Source of the DNA: Bradyrhizobium guangxiense
GTDB taxonomy: Bacteria > Pseudomonadota > Alphaproteobacteria > Rhizobiales > Xanthobacteraceae
NCBI RefSeq assembly: GCF_004114915.1
Contig: NZ_CP022219.1
Span: 3,812,501 to 3,876,500 of the forward strand
Direction: 5' to 3'
DNA length: 64,000 nucleotides
Shown: positions 1-8,810 of the stretch, in pieces
Layout of the letters: each line of letters opens with the position of its first letter
Numbering within the stretch: position 1 is the first letter of the stretch
Translations under genes and position numbers: made by a program
Notes under the pieces: generated by a model
What the model saw: the letters and a program-made list of their open reading frames with translations, nothing else
What the model was told of the DNA's origin: nothing
Database searches by the model: none

Positions 1-20
1 GCGCCAGGACGGCCCGAGCG

Positions 21-770
21 CTATTTCATCTGGCCGATCAGCTTCGCCGCACCGCTCGCGGTCTTCGCCAGTTTCAACAATGCCTCGCGGCCGCCGGCAG
101 CATAGGCCGCGGCCGCCCGCAGCAGCTCGCGCAGCTGCGCCGCCGCGCCGGGATCGAACCGGCACCAGGCACCGCCGGTCAGGCGCGCGATCTCGCGAAA
201 GGCCTGCTCGGCGACGGCGTCATGGCCTTCCTGAAACACGAACACCGGCACCTTGAGCATGCCGAGCTCGCCGGCCTTGGCGCAGAGCTCGTCGACCTTC
301 TCCTCCATGGCATCGCCGACGAAGACGACGGCGCGCACGCCCGATGCGACCGCTTCGCGCCGCGCCTCCGTCAGCACCTTGCCGATCTGGGTATCGCCGC
401 CGCGGCAATCGATCTTGCTCATCAACGCCGCGAGCCTGTCGCTGTCGGAGATCCACCCCGTGGCGCGGCACTCGTTCAGACCGCGATAGTAAACGAGACG
501 GATATCGAGACTGCCGAGCGCCGCGGTCTCGCGAAACATGTCGGCCTGAAGCGCGCAGGCCATGTCCCAGGTGGGCTGACGGCTCATCGTCGCATCCAAG
601 GCGAAGATCAGCCGGCCCTTCGCGCCCGGTGCATGGGGAGACAGCGCCCGCGCCTTGGCGACGAAAGCGGCAATGTCATCCGCGGTCGACGTTGCGGCCT
701 GCGGCACCGCGCCGCCCGCTTGCGCCGAGACGGCATCGCCGCGGCGCGGCTTGATGGGTTCGCCCGACAT
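21..770 (-). CDS. VWA-domain protein
   Basis: This 249-residue protein has a von Willebrand factor A-type fold: a first strand 'LIFALDATMS' near residue 55 in place of the usual DxSxS metal site (here DATMS), followed by 'GGDTQIGKVL' near residue 123 and 'VVFVGDAME' near residue 148, the positions of the later metal-site loops. The N-terminal 40 residues are low in complexity and no signal peptide or membrane segment is seen. VWA proteins of this kind are usually cytoplasmic scaffolds or partners of AAA ATPases, but no ATPase lies next to it in the window, so its partner is unknown. The ATG at 770 is the first in-frame start. The family call is good; the function is not known. Confidence 0.8.
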   Translation of the reverse strand: MSGEPIKPRRGDAVSAQAGGAVPQAATSTADDIAAFVAKARALSPHAPGAKGRLIFALDATMSRQPTWDMACALQADMFRETAALGSLDIRLVYYRGLNECRATGWISDSDRLAALMSKIDCRGGDTQIGKVLTEARREAVASGVRAVVFVGDAMEEKVDELCAKAGELGMLKVPVFVFQEGHDAVAEQAFREIARLTGGAWCRFDPGAAAQLRELLRAAAAYAAGGREALLKLAKTASGAAKLIGQMK

Positions 771-910
771 CTCTTGACCCTGCGTGGGCAGCTAATGTGG
801 TCAGCGCGGGCGGGCCGGTCAATGTGCAAAGCCCCCGCGGGCGGAGCCGGCGGAGGCTTGTAACCAACCATGCGGAAGACGCCGACGCCAAGGCGTCAGC
901 CGTCGAGGCG

Positions 911-1771
911 TCAGCTCTTGGCAGGCGCCATCAGCGCGACCGGCCCGGGCTCAAGGATCTTGGGCGGGGACGATTGCGTGTCGACCGGCGCGATCTCGCT
1001 GTCCGTCACGCTCAGGAATTTGTCGAGCATGCTCTGGATCGAGCTCTTGGCGACATCCGGGCCGGTGTCGCGCATGTCGTTATGCTGGAATTCGGTCTTG
1101 ACGACCTGGATGCCCGCCTTCTCGCATTCCTCGTCGGACGGGATCACGCCTGCATCGGTCTTGAACTGCGGATCCTGCGAGCGGAACGACAGGATCTTGA
1201 ACTTGCCGGCGGTGACGAAGGGCACGCGCAGATTGTCGAGCGTGACGACCTTCTTGACCTCGTCCGGATACTGCTTGGCGAAATACATGGTGATGTCGCC
1301 GCCCATGGAGTGGCCGACCATCGTCACCTTGGCGTAATCGGCGTTGGGCTGAACCTTCTTCATCTCCTGCATCGCGAGATGGATGTTGGCGACGCCGCGC
1401 AGGATCTGCGGCAGCCGGCCGACATAGAGCTCACCGGGCTTGGTGACCATCGGAGGATCGGTCGGCAAATCGTGCTGCGGGCTCACGACCATATAGCCGC
1501 GCGCAGCGAAGATGTTGGCGAGGAAGCCGTACTCGGTGTTCTTGACGGTGTTGCCGTGATTGATCACTGCGACCGGCAGCGTGATCATGCCGGCATTGGC
1601 CTGCATTTCCTTGTCGCGGCGCACCGCGATATCGACAGGCACGGGACGGTTGTCGCGCGAGGCATCGTAGAAGGTGATGGTCTCGTGCTTGATCGCCCAC
1701 TTGCTCGCCGTGAAATAGGCGACGCCGCAGAGGGCACTGACCGAAACCAGAACGGCAATTCCACGCTTCAT
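911..1771 (-). CDS. exported alpha/beta hydrolase
   Basis: A 286-residue alpha/beta hydrolase fold enzyme. Residues 1-25 form a basic-hydrophobic signal peptide or anchor, so it probably acts in the periplasm or at the membrane. The nucleophile elbow is GHSMGG near residue 153, an oxyanion-type HG motif (NHGN) lies near residue 71, and a late His (EFQHND, near residue 229) could complete the triad with an Asp. This resembles platelet-activating-factor acetylhydrolase or dienelactone-hydrolase-like lipases; the substrate cannot be told. It is monocistronic. A perfect EcfG-type promoter match lies about 270 bases upstream at 2040-2065 on the same strand, which would imply a long leader. Confidence 0.8.
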   Translation of the reverse strand: MKRGIAVLVSVSALCGVAYFTASKWAIKHETITFYDASRDNRPVPVDIAVRRDKEMQANAGMITLPVAVINHGNTVKNTEYGFLANIFAARGYMVVSPQHDLPTDPPMVTKPGELYVGRLPQILRGVANIHLAMQEMKKVQPNADYAKVTMVGHSMGGDITMYFAKQYPDEVKKVVTLDNLRVPFVTAGKFKILSFRSQDPQFKTDAGVIPSDEECEKAGIQVVKTEFQHNDMRDTGPDVAKSSIQSMLDKFLSVTDSEIAPVDTQSSPPKILEPGPVALMAPAKS

Positions 1772-1868
1772 TTTCGTCCTCAGCCTCAGGCGCTTGCGGC
1801 CTGAATCCCTGTTGAAAATCGTGTTCTTCCGGGGCTCTTCGTCCCCTTGTCGCCTATTCCCTAATATA

Positions 1869-1886
1869 TGTCACAGGCGCGTGACA
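1869..1886. promoter_or_regulatory. inverted repeat TGTCAC-N6-GTGACA
   Basis: Two perfect 6-base arms (TGTCAC at 1869-1874 and GTGACA at 1881-1886) lie in the 338-base gap 1772-2109, about 100 bases upstream of the hydrolase start. The spacing of about one helical turn between arm centres suits a dimeric regulator. The regulator is not known. Apart from this and the promoter match at 2040-2065 the gap shows nothing recognisable. Confidence 0.3.
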
Positions 1887-2039
1887 GGAAGGCTAAATAT
1901 TGTGAACCGGCAGCCCTTTCGTTGTGCGGCGCACACGTTTTCTGAGCATCCCGTTTTCCGATGGCTACGTCAGGATGCACCTTACCATCCGACACAACCG
2001 ATACCGATCGGGTTCAATTCGCAGTGAATGTCGGATGAA

Positions 2040-2065
2040 AACGCTGAGAGCGCGGGCTCGGTTCC
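2040..2065 (-). promoter_or_regulatory. candidate EcfG (general stress) promoter
   Basis: On the minus strand GGAAC (2065-2061) is followed after 17 bases by CGTT (2043-2040), matching the alphaproteobacterial EcfG consensus at all nine key bases. It points at the exported hydrolase, whose start is about 270 bases downstream. The long distance lowers confidence: either there is a long leader or the match is by chance. Confidence 0.35.
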
Positions 2066-2109
2066 CGCGGCAGCCGGCCGCTCCAACCGACCGGAAGTAG
2101 CGCTATACC

Positions 2110-3033
2110 TCAGACGCCCAGGATATCGTGGAGTTCGAGCGGCTTGTCGACCTGGTTGAACCACTCGGCCCGGTTGGCGGCGCGACGGCGGCCGCGCTCG
2201 TCGAGCGGCAGCTTGAGCTGGCGCAGCAGGCTCGTCACCTCTTCCCGTGCAGTGAGATGGCCGAGATTGGGCCGCATGCCGAGCGTGGCCTCGTCGATCT
2301 CGTCGAGGGCGGTCAGGCCGCGCGGGAAAAATTCGCGATAGACGACGCGTTCGGCGAAGCCGTCGACGTAGCGGAAGCCGAGCCTGAGCGACAGATCCTT
2401 CAATCCCTCTGCGACCAGCTGCTTGTTGCGGGAGCCGAGCATCGACAGGCGGTTGCGCACGACGATCCAGTCGGTGGTCGAACCGTCGAGCTGGCGGCGC
2501 TTGCGCCTGACGTCGCGCACCATCTCGGCGTAGTGGCTCTCGCCCGTCACCGCGTAGCTTGCGGCGTCGACCGTGCCGAGCACGTCGAAGTCGAGGAAGC
2601 TGTCGTTGATCGGCGTGACCAGCGTGTCGGCCATCGAGTGCGCGAGCCGCATCAGGTAGCTGTCGGTGCCGGGCGTGTCGATGACGATGAAATCGAAGCT
2701 GCTCTCGACCGCCGAGATCGCCTCCATGAATTGCTGGAACTCGGAATTCTCGTTCTCGGCGATCTGCATGGTCTCGCCGAGCTTGATGCAGCGATGCACG
2801 GGCAGTTCGAGGTCGAGCTTGGTGCGACGCGCCCAGGCGGTGCGGTTGCCGATGTAGCGGGTAAAGCTCTGCTGACGGCAGTCGAGATCGATGGTGGCAA
2901 CGCGCTGGCCGGCCTTCAGGAGCGCAACCGCGATATGCAAGGCGGTGGTCGACTTGCCGGAGCCGCCCTTCTCGTTACCGAGCACGACCACGTGCGCCGC
3001 GCCGGATTGGCCTTGGCTAGCCTGCACAAGCAT
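2110..3033 (-). CDS. mipZ: division-plane positioning ATPase MipZ
   Basis: A ParA/MinD-superfamily P-loop ATPase of 307 residues. The deviant Walker A motif KGGSGKST is at residues 22-29 and a Walker B-like 'FIVIDTPG' near residue 117. Length and overall sequence fit MipZ, which in alphaproteobacteria forms a bipolar gradient with ParB and inhibits FtsZ away from midcell. The start is taken at the ATG at 3033, which has a Shine-Dalgarno GAGGA six bases upstream; a TTG at 3045 is in frame but has no comparable site. It is divergent from panC across about 284 bases. The identification is firm at family level. Confidence 0.9.
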   Translation of the reverse strand: MLVQASQGQSGAAHVVVLGNEKGGSGKSTTALHIAVALLKAGQRVATIDLDCRQQSFTRYIGNRTAWARRTKLDLELPVHRCIKLGETMQIAENENSEFQQFMEAISAVESSFDFIVIDTPGTDSYLMRLAHSMADTLVTPINDSFLDFDVLGTVDAASYAVTGESHYAEMVRDVRRKRRQLDGSTTDWIVVRNRLSMLGSRNKQLVAEGLKDLSLRLGFRYVDGFAERVVYREFFPRGLTALDEIDEATLGMRPNLGHLTAREEVTSLLRQLKLPLDERGRRRAANRAEWFNQVDKPLELHDILGV

Positions 3034-3317
3034 GGTGATCCTCAACGCCCCTGATGAATATCTTCGAGTTGGCCGCGTCTGCGGTCAAGTGAAATGCGTG
3101 ACAGGTGATGCAAATCGCACGGCGCAATTTTCATCATGAATTGCGGCGCCAATCTTCGTCTGTGAACCAGTCCACGATGTCGCGACGTCGTGCGCGGCCT
3201 CGCACGGGTTGCTGTGCCGCATCCAGATGCATGGCGTCCATGATCGCTGCTTGTTAAGGTTAGCCGCCCCGGGCGCTGAATCATTGCCGCGCCGATTCCC
3301 AACCCTGTCGAGTCCTG

Positions 3318-4169
3318 ATGTCACCAAGCCCCTTGATCGCCCGCACGATCCCAGCCTTGCGCCGCGCCGTCGACAATCTTCGCAAGCGAAAAGCAACGAT
3401 CGCGCTGGTCCCGACCATGGGGGCCCTCCATGACGGGCATGTGTCCCTCGTCCGCCTCGCCAAGCGGCGCGCCAGCCGCGTCGTGGTGTCGATCTTCGTC
3501 AATCCGACCCAGTTCGCCCCGACGGAGGATTTCGGCGCCTATCCGCGCACCTGGAAGGCCGACATCGCCAAGCTCGCCGCCGAGGATGTCGACATCGTCT
3601 GGCATCCCGGCGTCGAGGCCATGTATCCGGACGGCTTCGCCACGCGAATCGTGCCAGAAGGGCCCGCACTCGCCGGCCTCGAGGACCGCTTCCGCCCGCA
3701 TTTCTTCGGCGGCGTCGCCACCGTCGTCGGCAAGCTGTTCACGCAAGTCCGGCCGGACTTTGCGATCTTCGGCGAAAAGGACTTTCAGCAGTTGCGGGTG
3801 GTCACGCAGATGGCGCGCGACCTTGATCTCGGTGTGAAGGTCGTCGGCTCCCGCACCGTGCGCGAGCGCGACGGGCTCGCGATGTCCTCCCGCAACGTCT
3901 ACCTGTCGCCCGAGGAGCGGCAGACCGCCCCCGTGCTCTACCGGGCGATGAAGGAGAGCGCGCGGCGGATCAAGGCCGGCGATGCCATCGCGCCTGCGAT
4001 GGCCGGCGGCGCCGAGATGATCAAAGCGGCGGGCTTTGCGCTCGACTATTACGAGATCCGCCATGCCGAGACGCTGGCGCCGATCACCTCGCGCAAGGAT
4101 GACCCGTTGCGGATCCTGGTGGCGGCCAAGCTCGGCAGCACCCGGTTGATCGACAATATCGGGGTTTAG
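3318..4169 (+). CDS. panC: pantothenate synthetase
   Basis: PanC condenses D-pantoate and beta-alanine using ATP to give pantothenate, the last step of vitamin B5 synthesis, in the cytoplasm. At 283 residues it has the usual length. Family signatures visible are '[11 protein letters not shown]' near residue 32 (the HIGH-like nucleotide motif), 'IFVNPTQF' near 60, 'FGEKDFQQL' near 151 and 'SSRNVYL' (the KMSKS-equivalent) near 192. No panB lies beside it. Its 3' end overlaps the convergent DUF1489 gene by four bases. Confidence 0.95.
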   Translation: MSPSPLIARTIPALRRAVDNLRKRKATIALVPTMGALHDGHVSLVRLAKRRASRVVVSIFVNPTQFAPTEDFGAYPRTWKADIAKLAAEDVDIVWHPGVEAMYPDGFATRIVPEGPALAGLEDRFRPHFFGGVATVVGKLFTQVRPDFAIFGEKDFQQLRVVTQMARDLDLGVKVVGSRTVRERDGLAMSSRNVYLSPEERQTAPVLYRAMKESARRIKAGDAIAPAMAGGAEMIKAAGFALDYYEIRHAETLAPITSRKDDPLRILVAAKLGSTRLIDNIGV

Positions 4170-4606
4170 AGCAGACCCAGGTCGCGCAATTCGCGCCGCA
4201 TCGGCTCCGGCATCGCCGCGATCGAGCCTGCGGCGGACTTGCCGAGATCGGGCGGCACGGAATCCTGGGTGAGATAGCGCCAGCCCTGGAACGGGCGCAT
4301 CGGCCGGGGCGACACCGAGATCACCTTCGGCTGCATCACGATGCGGCAGCGGCCGATACCGTCCTTGTCGCGGAACGGCTCGATGCCGATGATCTTTTCC
4401 CGCGCGGCGATCTCACCCTTGATCACCCAGTAGAGCGACCCGCCCGCGAGGATCTCGGCGTCGCGCTTGGGGACCATGCGGGTGATGTGGATGTGATGTT
4501 GCGGCAGACCCTTCTTTTTGGCGGTCTGCATCCGCTCGGCGATCCACTCCTTCAATTCCTTGACGGAGTCGCAGCCGACGGCGAGCTTGATCAGGTGTAG
4601 CGGCAT
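4166..4606 (-). CDS. DUF1489 family protein
   Basis: A 146-residue cytoplasmic protein that fits the DUF1489 family, found almost only in alphaproteobacteria and of unknown function. It is mixed alpha/beta with a conserved-looking 'LYWVIKG' near residue 61 and 'GWRYL' near residue 110. The ATG at 4606 is preferred to an in-frame TTG at 4612. Its 3' end overlaps the end of panC by four bases, so neither gene has an intergenic terminator on this side. Confidence 0.8.
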   Translation of the reverse strand: MPLHLIKLAVGCDSVKELKEWIAERMQTAKKKGLPQHHIHITRMVPKRDAEILAGGSLYWVIKGEIAAREKIIGIEPFRDKDGIGRCRIVMQPKVISVSPRPMRPFQGWRYLTQDSVPPDLGKSAAGSIAAMPEPMRRELRDLGLL

Positions 4607-4648
4607 GCCCAAGCATTAGCCGGGCAGCACCACATTTGGAATGCCGAT

Positions 4649-5644
4649 CTACTCGTTATCCGCAGCCGCGGGAGCCGCAACCGACGCCGGCGGGGGCGCA
4701 AGCGGAACCGGTGCTGCGGGGGCACGCGCAGCCTTCGGAACCGGCGGCTTCTTCGCGGCCGGCGCTGCCGCCTGTGCCGTGGTCGGCGTCGGCGCGCGCG
4801 AAGCTGCCGGCGCTGCCGCGTTCGCGGCCGGAGCCGCCTGCCGCGTCGTTGCCGTAGGCTCCGGATTCATGATGCTCACCGGCGGCGTCGACGAGGCGCT
4901 GGGGAACTCGGCATTGGTCGGCTTGCCCGTCGGCATCGACGGCGGCAGACCGGCGAGTGCCGCGGTCGGCGGCAAAGCGGCCGGCGCGGTCGCCATTGCG
5001 GGCGCGTTCCAGGTCGGCGCATGGCGCGCGACCAGCGTGTCGTAGAGATGGGAATCCATATTGGCAGCGACCTGCTGCTGGTCGGTCAGCGAGCGGAAGG
5101 CGGCGCAATCGAACTGCGTGCAGCCGTCGCGCACGACCAGCACCTGCGCCACGAGGCCGTAGCGATCGCGCTCCAGCGACTTGCGCAGCACCTTCATGTC
5201 CACCGTCAGGCTTCTCTCGGCGGACGCGGCATCACCGAGCGCCGTCAGGCGGTCGATCCGGGCCGCGGTGTAGGCTACGGCCGCGGCCACGGCATCCGGC
5301 GAGCCGAACAGCGCCTTCTCGCAGCCGGCGGCAACGGTATCGCCGGCGAGATCGTCGAGGCAGGACAATGCCGGAAGGCTGGCGGTGAGTGCACCTTGCG
5401 CGCGCGCCTCGGTCGGGGCGTCCTGCCCCGCCGGGTCATAGACGCGTACGGTGGCAGCTCCGGCAATTGCGATGGACAGCAGCGTAATGACGGTGAGAGC
5501 GCCGTTGGCGACCGACTTCTCGGCGCGCAGCAGCGTGATCAGCAGGATCAAGCCGAAGAATCCGGCAGCGGCCAGCGTCATCCACATCGGAAAGGCCGGC
5601 GCGCGCCAGATTTGGTCAAGCGAAGTGGCCCATGCCCAGTTCAT
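4649..5644 (-). CDS. membrane protein with Pro/Ala-rich tail
   Basis: I do not recognise a named family. Of 331 residues, two hydrophobic segments occupy roughly 19-41 and 48-68, then comes a region of about 160 residues with four or five cysteines (two as CTQFDC near residue 180), and the last 100 residues are rich in Ala, Pro and Thr. The cysteine-containing part may be extracytoplasmic and disulfide-bonded, with the tail as a flexible spacer. The ATG at 5644 is the first in-frame start. Codon use is like its neighbours. Confidence 0.7.
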   Translation of the reverse strand: MNWAWATSLDQIWRAPAFPMWMTLAAAGFFGLILLITLLRAEKSVANGALTVITLLSIAIAGAATVRVYDPAGQDAPTEARAQGALTASLPALSCLDDLAGDTVAAGCEKALFGSPDAVAAAVAYTAARIDRLTALGDAASAERSLTVDMKVLRKSLERDRYGLVAQVLVVRDGCTQFDCAAFRSLTDQQQVAANMDSHLYDTLVARHAPTWNAPAMATAPAALPPTAALAGLPPSMPTGKPTNAEFPSASSTPPVSIMNPEPTATTRQAAPAANAAAPAASRAPTPTTAQAAAPAAKKPPVPKAARAPAAPVPLAPPPASVAAPAAADNE

Positions 5645-5798
5645 GCGCGACGTCCCCTCACGCGAGCAGAGAGCAAATGGTCAAGCGAGCACCGCGAGTC
5701 GGCAACTGCCCCTGCCCACCTTGTGAAGGTGAAGCGGGCCTTTTGACGGCGGTAGGACACAATTCCCTGATGGCAGCAATGCGCGGAATGCGCGAGCT

Positions 5799-6002
5799 TC
5801 AGGAGAGCGCGAGCTGGCTTTCCTTGGCGACCCGTTCGAAGGCCTCGGTCGAGCTCTTGATTCGATACTGGCAGTCGTCGCCTTCGGTCGGCAGCAAACG
5901 GATGATCTCATACGCGCCGCTCGCAGCCGGACGCGCAACGTTGCTGGCCGTGAACAATACGCGCGTTCCCACGGGGAATTTGTGCTTCAACACCCTCTCC
6001 AT
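5799..6002 (-). CDS. small conserved-looking protein (67 aa)
   Basis: A 67-residue basic protein with an early 'KHKFPVGTRVLF' that looks like the start of a small beta-barrel (SH3-like), followed by strands 'GAYEIIRLLP' and 'CQYRIKSS'. It has no membrane segment. No function is assigned; proteins of this shape can be nucleic-acid or regulator binding. It stands alone, with ATG at 6002 and only a weak ribosome site. It is kept as a gene because its strand pattern is coherent and codon use is good. Confidence 0.6.
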   Translation of the reverse strand: MERVLKHKFPVGTRVLFTASNVARPAASGAYEIIRLLPTEGDDCQYRIKSSTEAFERVAKESQLALS

Positions 6003-6308
6003 TACTCAAACAGCGCCTGCCTCGCCCAGTGTCCCACTGCGATGGCCGGCCGGAAACCCGGGCCGCTGTATAGCACGCGGCCGGTCGTTTTGGCCAGCGC
6101 CATGGCGGCGTGGTGAGTGCACAAATTTTGCAGATTTTTCAAACCGATAGAGATGGGACCGGCAGGCCGATGATACCGCCTGCGCCAAGCATTTGGCCGG
6201 CTTGTCACAGGCGGTGTCGCGGCCCTGCTTGATCCGTCACCCCCGGTCAATTTCCGGGCCAGCAGCCCGCCGGCCGAAGCACGGCCGGCGGCTCGGTCAG
6301 GTGAGCGA
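6003..6308. other. 306-base intergenic region
   Basis: No convincing gene is seen here. The only structure is the strong hairpin at 6267-6291 next to the glutathione S-transferase stop. An AT-richer patch near 6120-6150 could hold the promoter of the 67-residue gene, but no clear boxes were identified. Confidence 0.5.
6267..6291 (-). terminator. GC hairpin after the GST gene
   Basis: A perfect 10-bp stem (CCGCCGGCCG at 6267-6276 pairing with 6282-6291) with a 5-base loop lies 18 bases past the stop of the glutathione S-transferase gene. There is no T-run after it on the minus strand, so it is terminator-like rather than a classic intrinsic terminator. Confidence 0.5.
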
Positions 6309-6971
6309 TCAGGCGTCCTCGAACTTGGCGATGACTAGCGTTTCGGCGAGCCCGTCGCGGGTCCATTCCTGGAACGCCGGCAGCGCCATCATCGTCTCCA
6401 TGTAGGCCTTGGTCTCCGGCGCGACCTCGATCGCGTAGGTGCGCAGGCGGTGCACAACCGGCGCGTACATCGCATCCGCAGCACCGAAGCGGCCGAACAG
6501 GAACGGCCCCTTCGCCCCATAGCGGGTGCGGCAGTCCCGCCAGATCTCCTCGATGCGCGCGACATTGGCCTTGGCGTCCGCCGACAGTGCCACGGGACGG
6601 ATCGGCCGATGCAGGTTCATGCCGCATTCGCTGCGCAGTGCCACGAAGCCGGAATGCATCTCGGCACACACCGACCGGGCATGCGCGCGCGCCGCGACAT
6701 CGTCGGGCCACAACTTCACTTCCGGATAGCGCTCGGCGATGTATTCGATGATGGCGAGCGAATCCCACACCGTGACGTCGCCATCGACCAGCACCGGCAC
6801 CTTGCCGGCGCGGCTGAAGGACAGGATCTGCTCCTTGTCCGCGGGGTTGTCGGTGTAGAGCGGGATCAGCGTCTCCACGAACGGGATATCGTGGGCGCGC
6901 AGCGCGAGCCAGGGCCGCATCGACCATGACGAGTAGTTCTTGTTGCCGATGGCGAGTTTCAGCGCAGCCAT
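6309..6971 (-). CDS. glutathione S-transferase
   Basis: A 220-residue cytoplasmic GST. The N-terminal thioredoxin-like domain (1-80) has 'NKNYSSWSMRPW' with a Ser near residue 12 as the likely glutathione-activating residue, the cis-proline motif 'GKVPVLV' near 53 and the 'DSLAIIEYIAERYP' glutathione-binding segment near 65-78. The all-helical C-terminal domain follows. The ATG at 6971 is chosen because the protein then starts directly at the first strand; an upstream in-frame start would add 21 residues unlike the family. The substrate is unknown. Confidence 0.88.
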   Translation of the reverse strand: MAALKLAIGNKNYSSWSMRPWLALRAHDIPFVETLIPLYTDNPADKEQILSFSRAGKVPVLVDGDVTVWDSLAIIEYIAERYPEVKLWPDDVAARAHARSVCAEMHSGFVALRSECGMNLHRPIRPVALSADAKANVARIEEIWRDCRTRYGAKGPFLFGRFGAADAMYAPVVHRLRTYAIEVAPETKAYMETMMALPAFQEWTRDGLAETLVIAKFEDA

Positions 6972-7117
6972 GTCATCAATCCTTCCCGAGACGCTTTGAA
7001 ACGAGCCGCTTTTAACGCCATCACCTGCCGCCAATCAATCGTTGCTGCGCCCCGTCATGCGTGGCAATCGTTGCGATCCGCGCCAAGAGATGGACAAGAG
7101 ACGGACACGAGACAGAC

Positions 7118-7834
7118 ATGAGCAGGCACTGGGTCGACATCACCGCCGTCGGCTTCTTCATCATCGAGTGGCTGGGCTATGCCCTGACGCTGGAACATTC
7201 GAGCTATGGCCGCGACAGCCTGTCGGCGCGCATGAACCGCTATCGCGAGGTCTGGGTGCGCCGATTGCTCGACCGCGAGACGCGCATGGTGGACATGCAG
7301 ATCATGGCCTCGCTGCAGAACGGCACCGCCTTCTTCGCCTCGACCAGCCTGTTCGCGCTCGGCGGCGCGCTGGCGCTGCTGCACGCCACCAACGACGCCA
7401 TCACGATCCTGAGCAAGCTGCCGGTCGACCTCAGTCCCTCGCCCGCCATGTGGGAACTGAAATGCGTCGGCCTCGTGCTGATCTGCGTCTATGCCTTCTT
7501 CAAATTCGCCTGGGCCTATCGCCTGTTCAACTATGTCGCGATCCTATTCGGCGGCATGCCGCCGGCCTCGCAGCGCGGCACGCCCGAAGCGGAGGCCCAT
7601 GTCATCCGCACCTCGCGCCTGTTCGAATCCGCCGGCCGCCATTTCAATCGTGGCCAGCGCGCCTTCTTCTTCGCGCTCGGCTATCTCGGCTGGTTCGTCA
7701 GCCCCTGGGTGCTGTTCGTGACGACGGCCGCCGTGGTGGTGGTGACATGGCGGCGGCAGTTCGCATCCAGTGCGTGGGCGGCGATGGCGCCGGAGACGGT
7801 GCCGGGTGAGGAGAGCATCAGGCGCAGTCATTGA
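7118..7834 (+). CDS. DUF599 membrane protein
   Basis: A 238-residue integral inner-membrane protein that fits DUF599. Hydrophobic segments lie near residues 8-24, 66-88, 113-134 and 186-215, with a soluble loop between the first two. The first segment is followed by a basic stretch with 'RMNRYREVWVRRLLDRETRMVD' split across residues 38-59. The ATG at 7118 puts the first membrane segment at the N-terminus; a longer in-frame version would add a charged leader. Function is unknown and it has no operon partner. Confidence 0.82.
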   Translation: MSRHWVDITAVGFFIIEWLGYALTLEHSSYGRDSLSARMNRYREVWVRRLLDRETRMVDMQIMASLQNGTAFFASTSLFALGGALALLHATNDAITILSKLPVDLSPSPAMWELKCVGLVLICVYAFFKFAWAYRLFNYVAILFGGMPPASQRGTPEAEAHVIRTSRLFESAGRHFNRGQRAFFFALGYLGWFVSPWVLFVTTAAVVVVTWRRQFASSAWAAMAPETVPGEESIRRSH

Positions 7835-7853
7835 GCGCTCGCTCTCCCCGCGT

Positions 7854-7970
7854 CGTCATTGCGAGAAGCCCTTGCGACAAAGGGATCCAGAAACCCTCTG
7901 CGGAAAGTATCTGGATTGCTTCCGCCTTCGCCGAGGCTTCGGCTGACAAGTCGCTGCGCTCGCAATGACG
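7854..7970. repeat. dispersed repeat, CGTCATTGCGAG ends
   Basis: Perfect 12-base terminal inverted repeats CGTCATTGCGAG (7854-7865) and CTCGCAATGACG (7959-7970) bound a 117-base unit with internal sub-hairpins. A sequence-related copy lies at 11145-11259, sharing the ends plus the internal CCTGGATTGCTTCG-like block. Units with these ends are common in intergenic regions of rhizobial genomes (recalled, not searched). It follows the DUF599 stop and may form a transcript-end structure. Confidence 0.8.
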
Positions 7971-8007
7971 GAGTATGTGGTAGCAAGTCGCTTCTCCAAG
8001 TGACGCC

Positions 8008-8109
8008 GTCATTCCCCGCGAAAGCGGGGGAACCAGTACGCCGCGGCCTCTCGGTTCAATCACTGCCGTCTCGGAGTACTGGATCGCCCGGTCAAGCCGG
8101 GCGATGACA
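8008..8109. repeat. dispersed hairpin repeat, GTCATTCCCCGCG type
   Basis: A second repeat type begins GTCATTCCCCGCGAAAGCGGG (a stem of CCCCGC with GCGGGG) and ends with CGCCCGGTCAAGCCGGGCG followed by ATGAC, so both ends are hairpins and the outer GTCAT/ATGAC bases are complementary. A palindromic GTACTGG/CCAGTAC pair lies inside (near 8034 and 8077). It carries no coding potential. Confidence 0.75.
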
Positions 8110-8119
8110 CCTATTGTGT

Positions 8120-8770
8120 GGCTACAGACACGCCTTCGCATCCTCGCGGCTTGTTTCGCCCGAGCTTTGCTTCATCTCGCTACCTCTTGAGCCAAGAGGG
8201 CGCAGGGAAGGCCGGGTGCCGGCGGCACCTGCGGTCCGCTGCGCGAAAGGCACACGCAGGAAGAACCGCACAGCAGCATACAGGTGAAGCCCAACACACG
8301 GCCTTCCCTGCGCGATGGTCGGACGGCTTATGCCGTGCTCTCCCGGGAGCCGAGTTCGTTCTGGCCTCCCTCGCCGTTCGAATTGGATGATGCCGTCCAC
8401 CCGGTTGGGCTCGCGCGCATCTTCGAAAGGCTTGACCGTAGCAACGACGGCCAGGACCACACGGTTTTGCCGTACGCACGGCCCGCCATGTCGCCGCAGT
8501 TTTCCCGGCCCTGTCGACGAAGCCGGAAACTTACGAGCGAGACGAAGCCTAGCAGCGCCGCTCATCTGCACGCGGGATTCAGGCTCACAGGGACTACCCG
8601 CCCTGCCCGCCCCAACTCGTGCCGACGCTGCCGCGTCCACCGCAAGCCCGGCTCGCGCATCGTGACGACAACATGATCGCCCCTCAAGGATGAGCCGGGA
8701 TGGGCGACACATACGCCAAAACCGAATTTCGGTAAAGCGGAATATTTTGGGCGGGCCGGATTGACAGGAG
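8120..8770. repeat. long non-coding repeat-like element (~650 bases)
   Basis: This stretch fills the gap before the TonB-like gene. It has open frames in several phases on both strands, but none has a ribosome site, coherent protein character or gene-like codon pattern. From memory, sequence of this kind (motifs such as GGGCGCAGGGAAGGCCGGGTG and ACACGGCCTTCCCTGCG, which pair with each other over 'GGGAAGGCCG/CGGCCTTCCC') recurs in many Bradyrhizobium and Rhodopseudomonas genomes and is often mis-annotated as hypothetical proteins. The long-range complementarity (8206-8215 with 8301-8310 region) suggests a structured RNA or mobile non-coding element. Boundaries are approximate. Confidence 0.5.
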
Positions 8771-8810
8771 GCGACACAGGCGCGGTCGCGTAGCCCGGGT
8801 CACGGGACAG

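Noticed and set aside
797..1804. Long open frame on the plus strand opposite the exported hydrolase
   Set aside because: It is antisense to a clear gene with GxSxG and signal peptide; the translation is low in character, and such frames are common in GC-rich coding DNA.
7854..8109. CRISPR array
   Set aside because: Repeats are single hairpin units of different kinds, without regular short repeats and spacers, and no cas gene is present.
8122..8712. Apparent 196-codon protein and smaller frames in the long non-coding element
   Set aside because: No ribosome site or consistent frame; several phases are open on both strands, as expected of a GC-rich repeat element.
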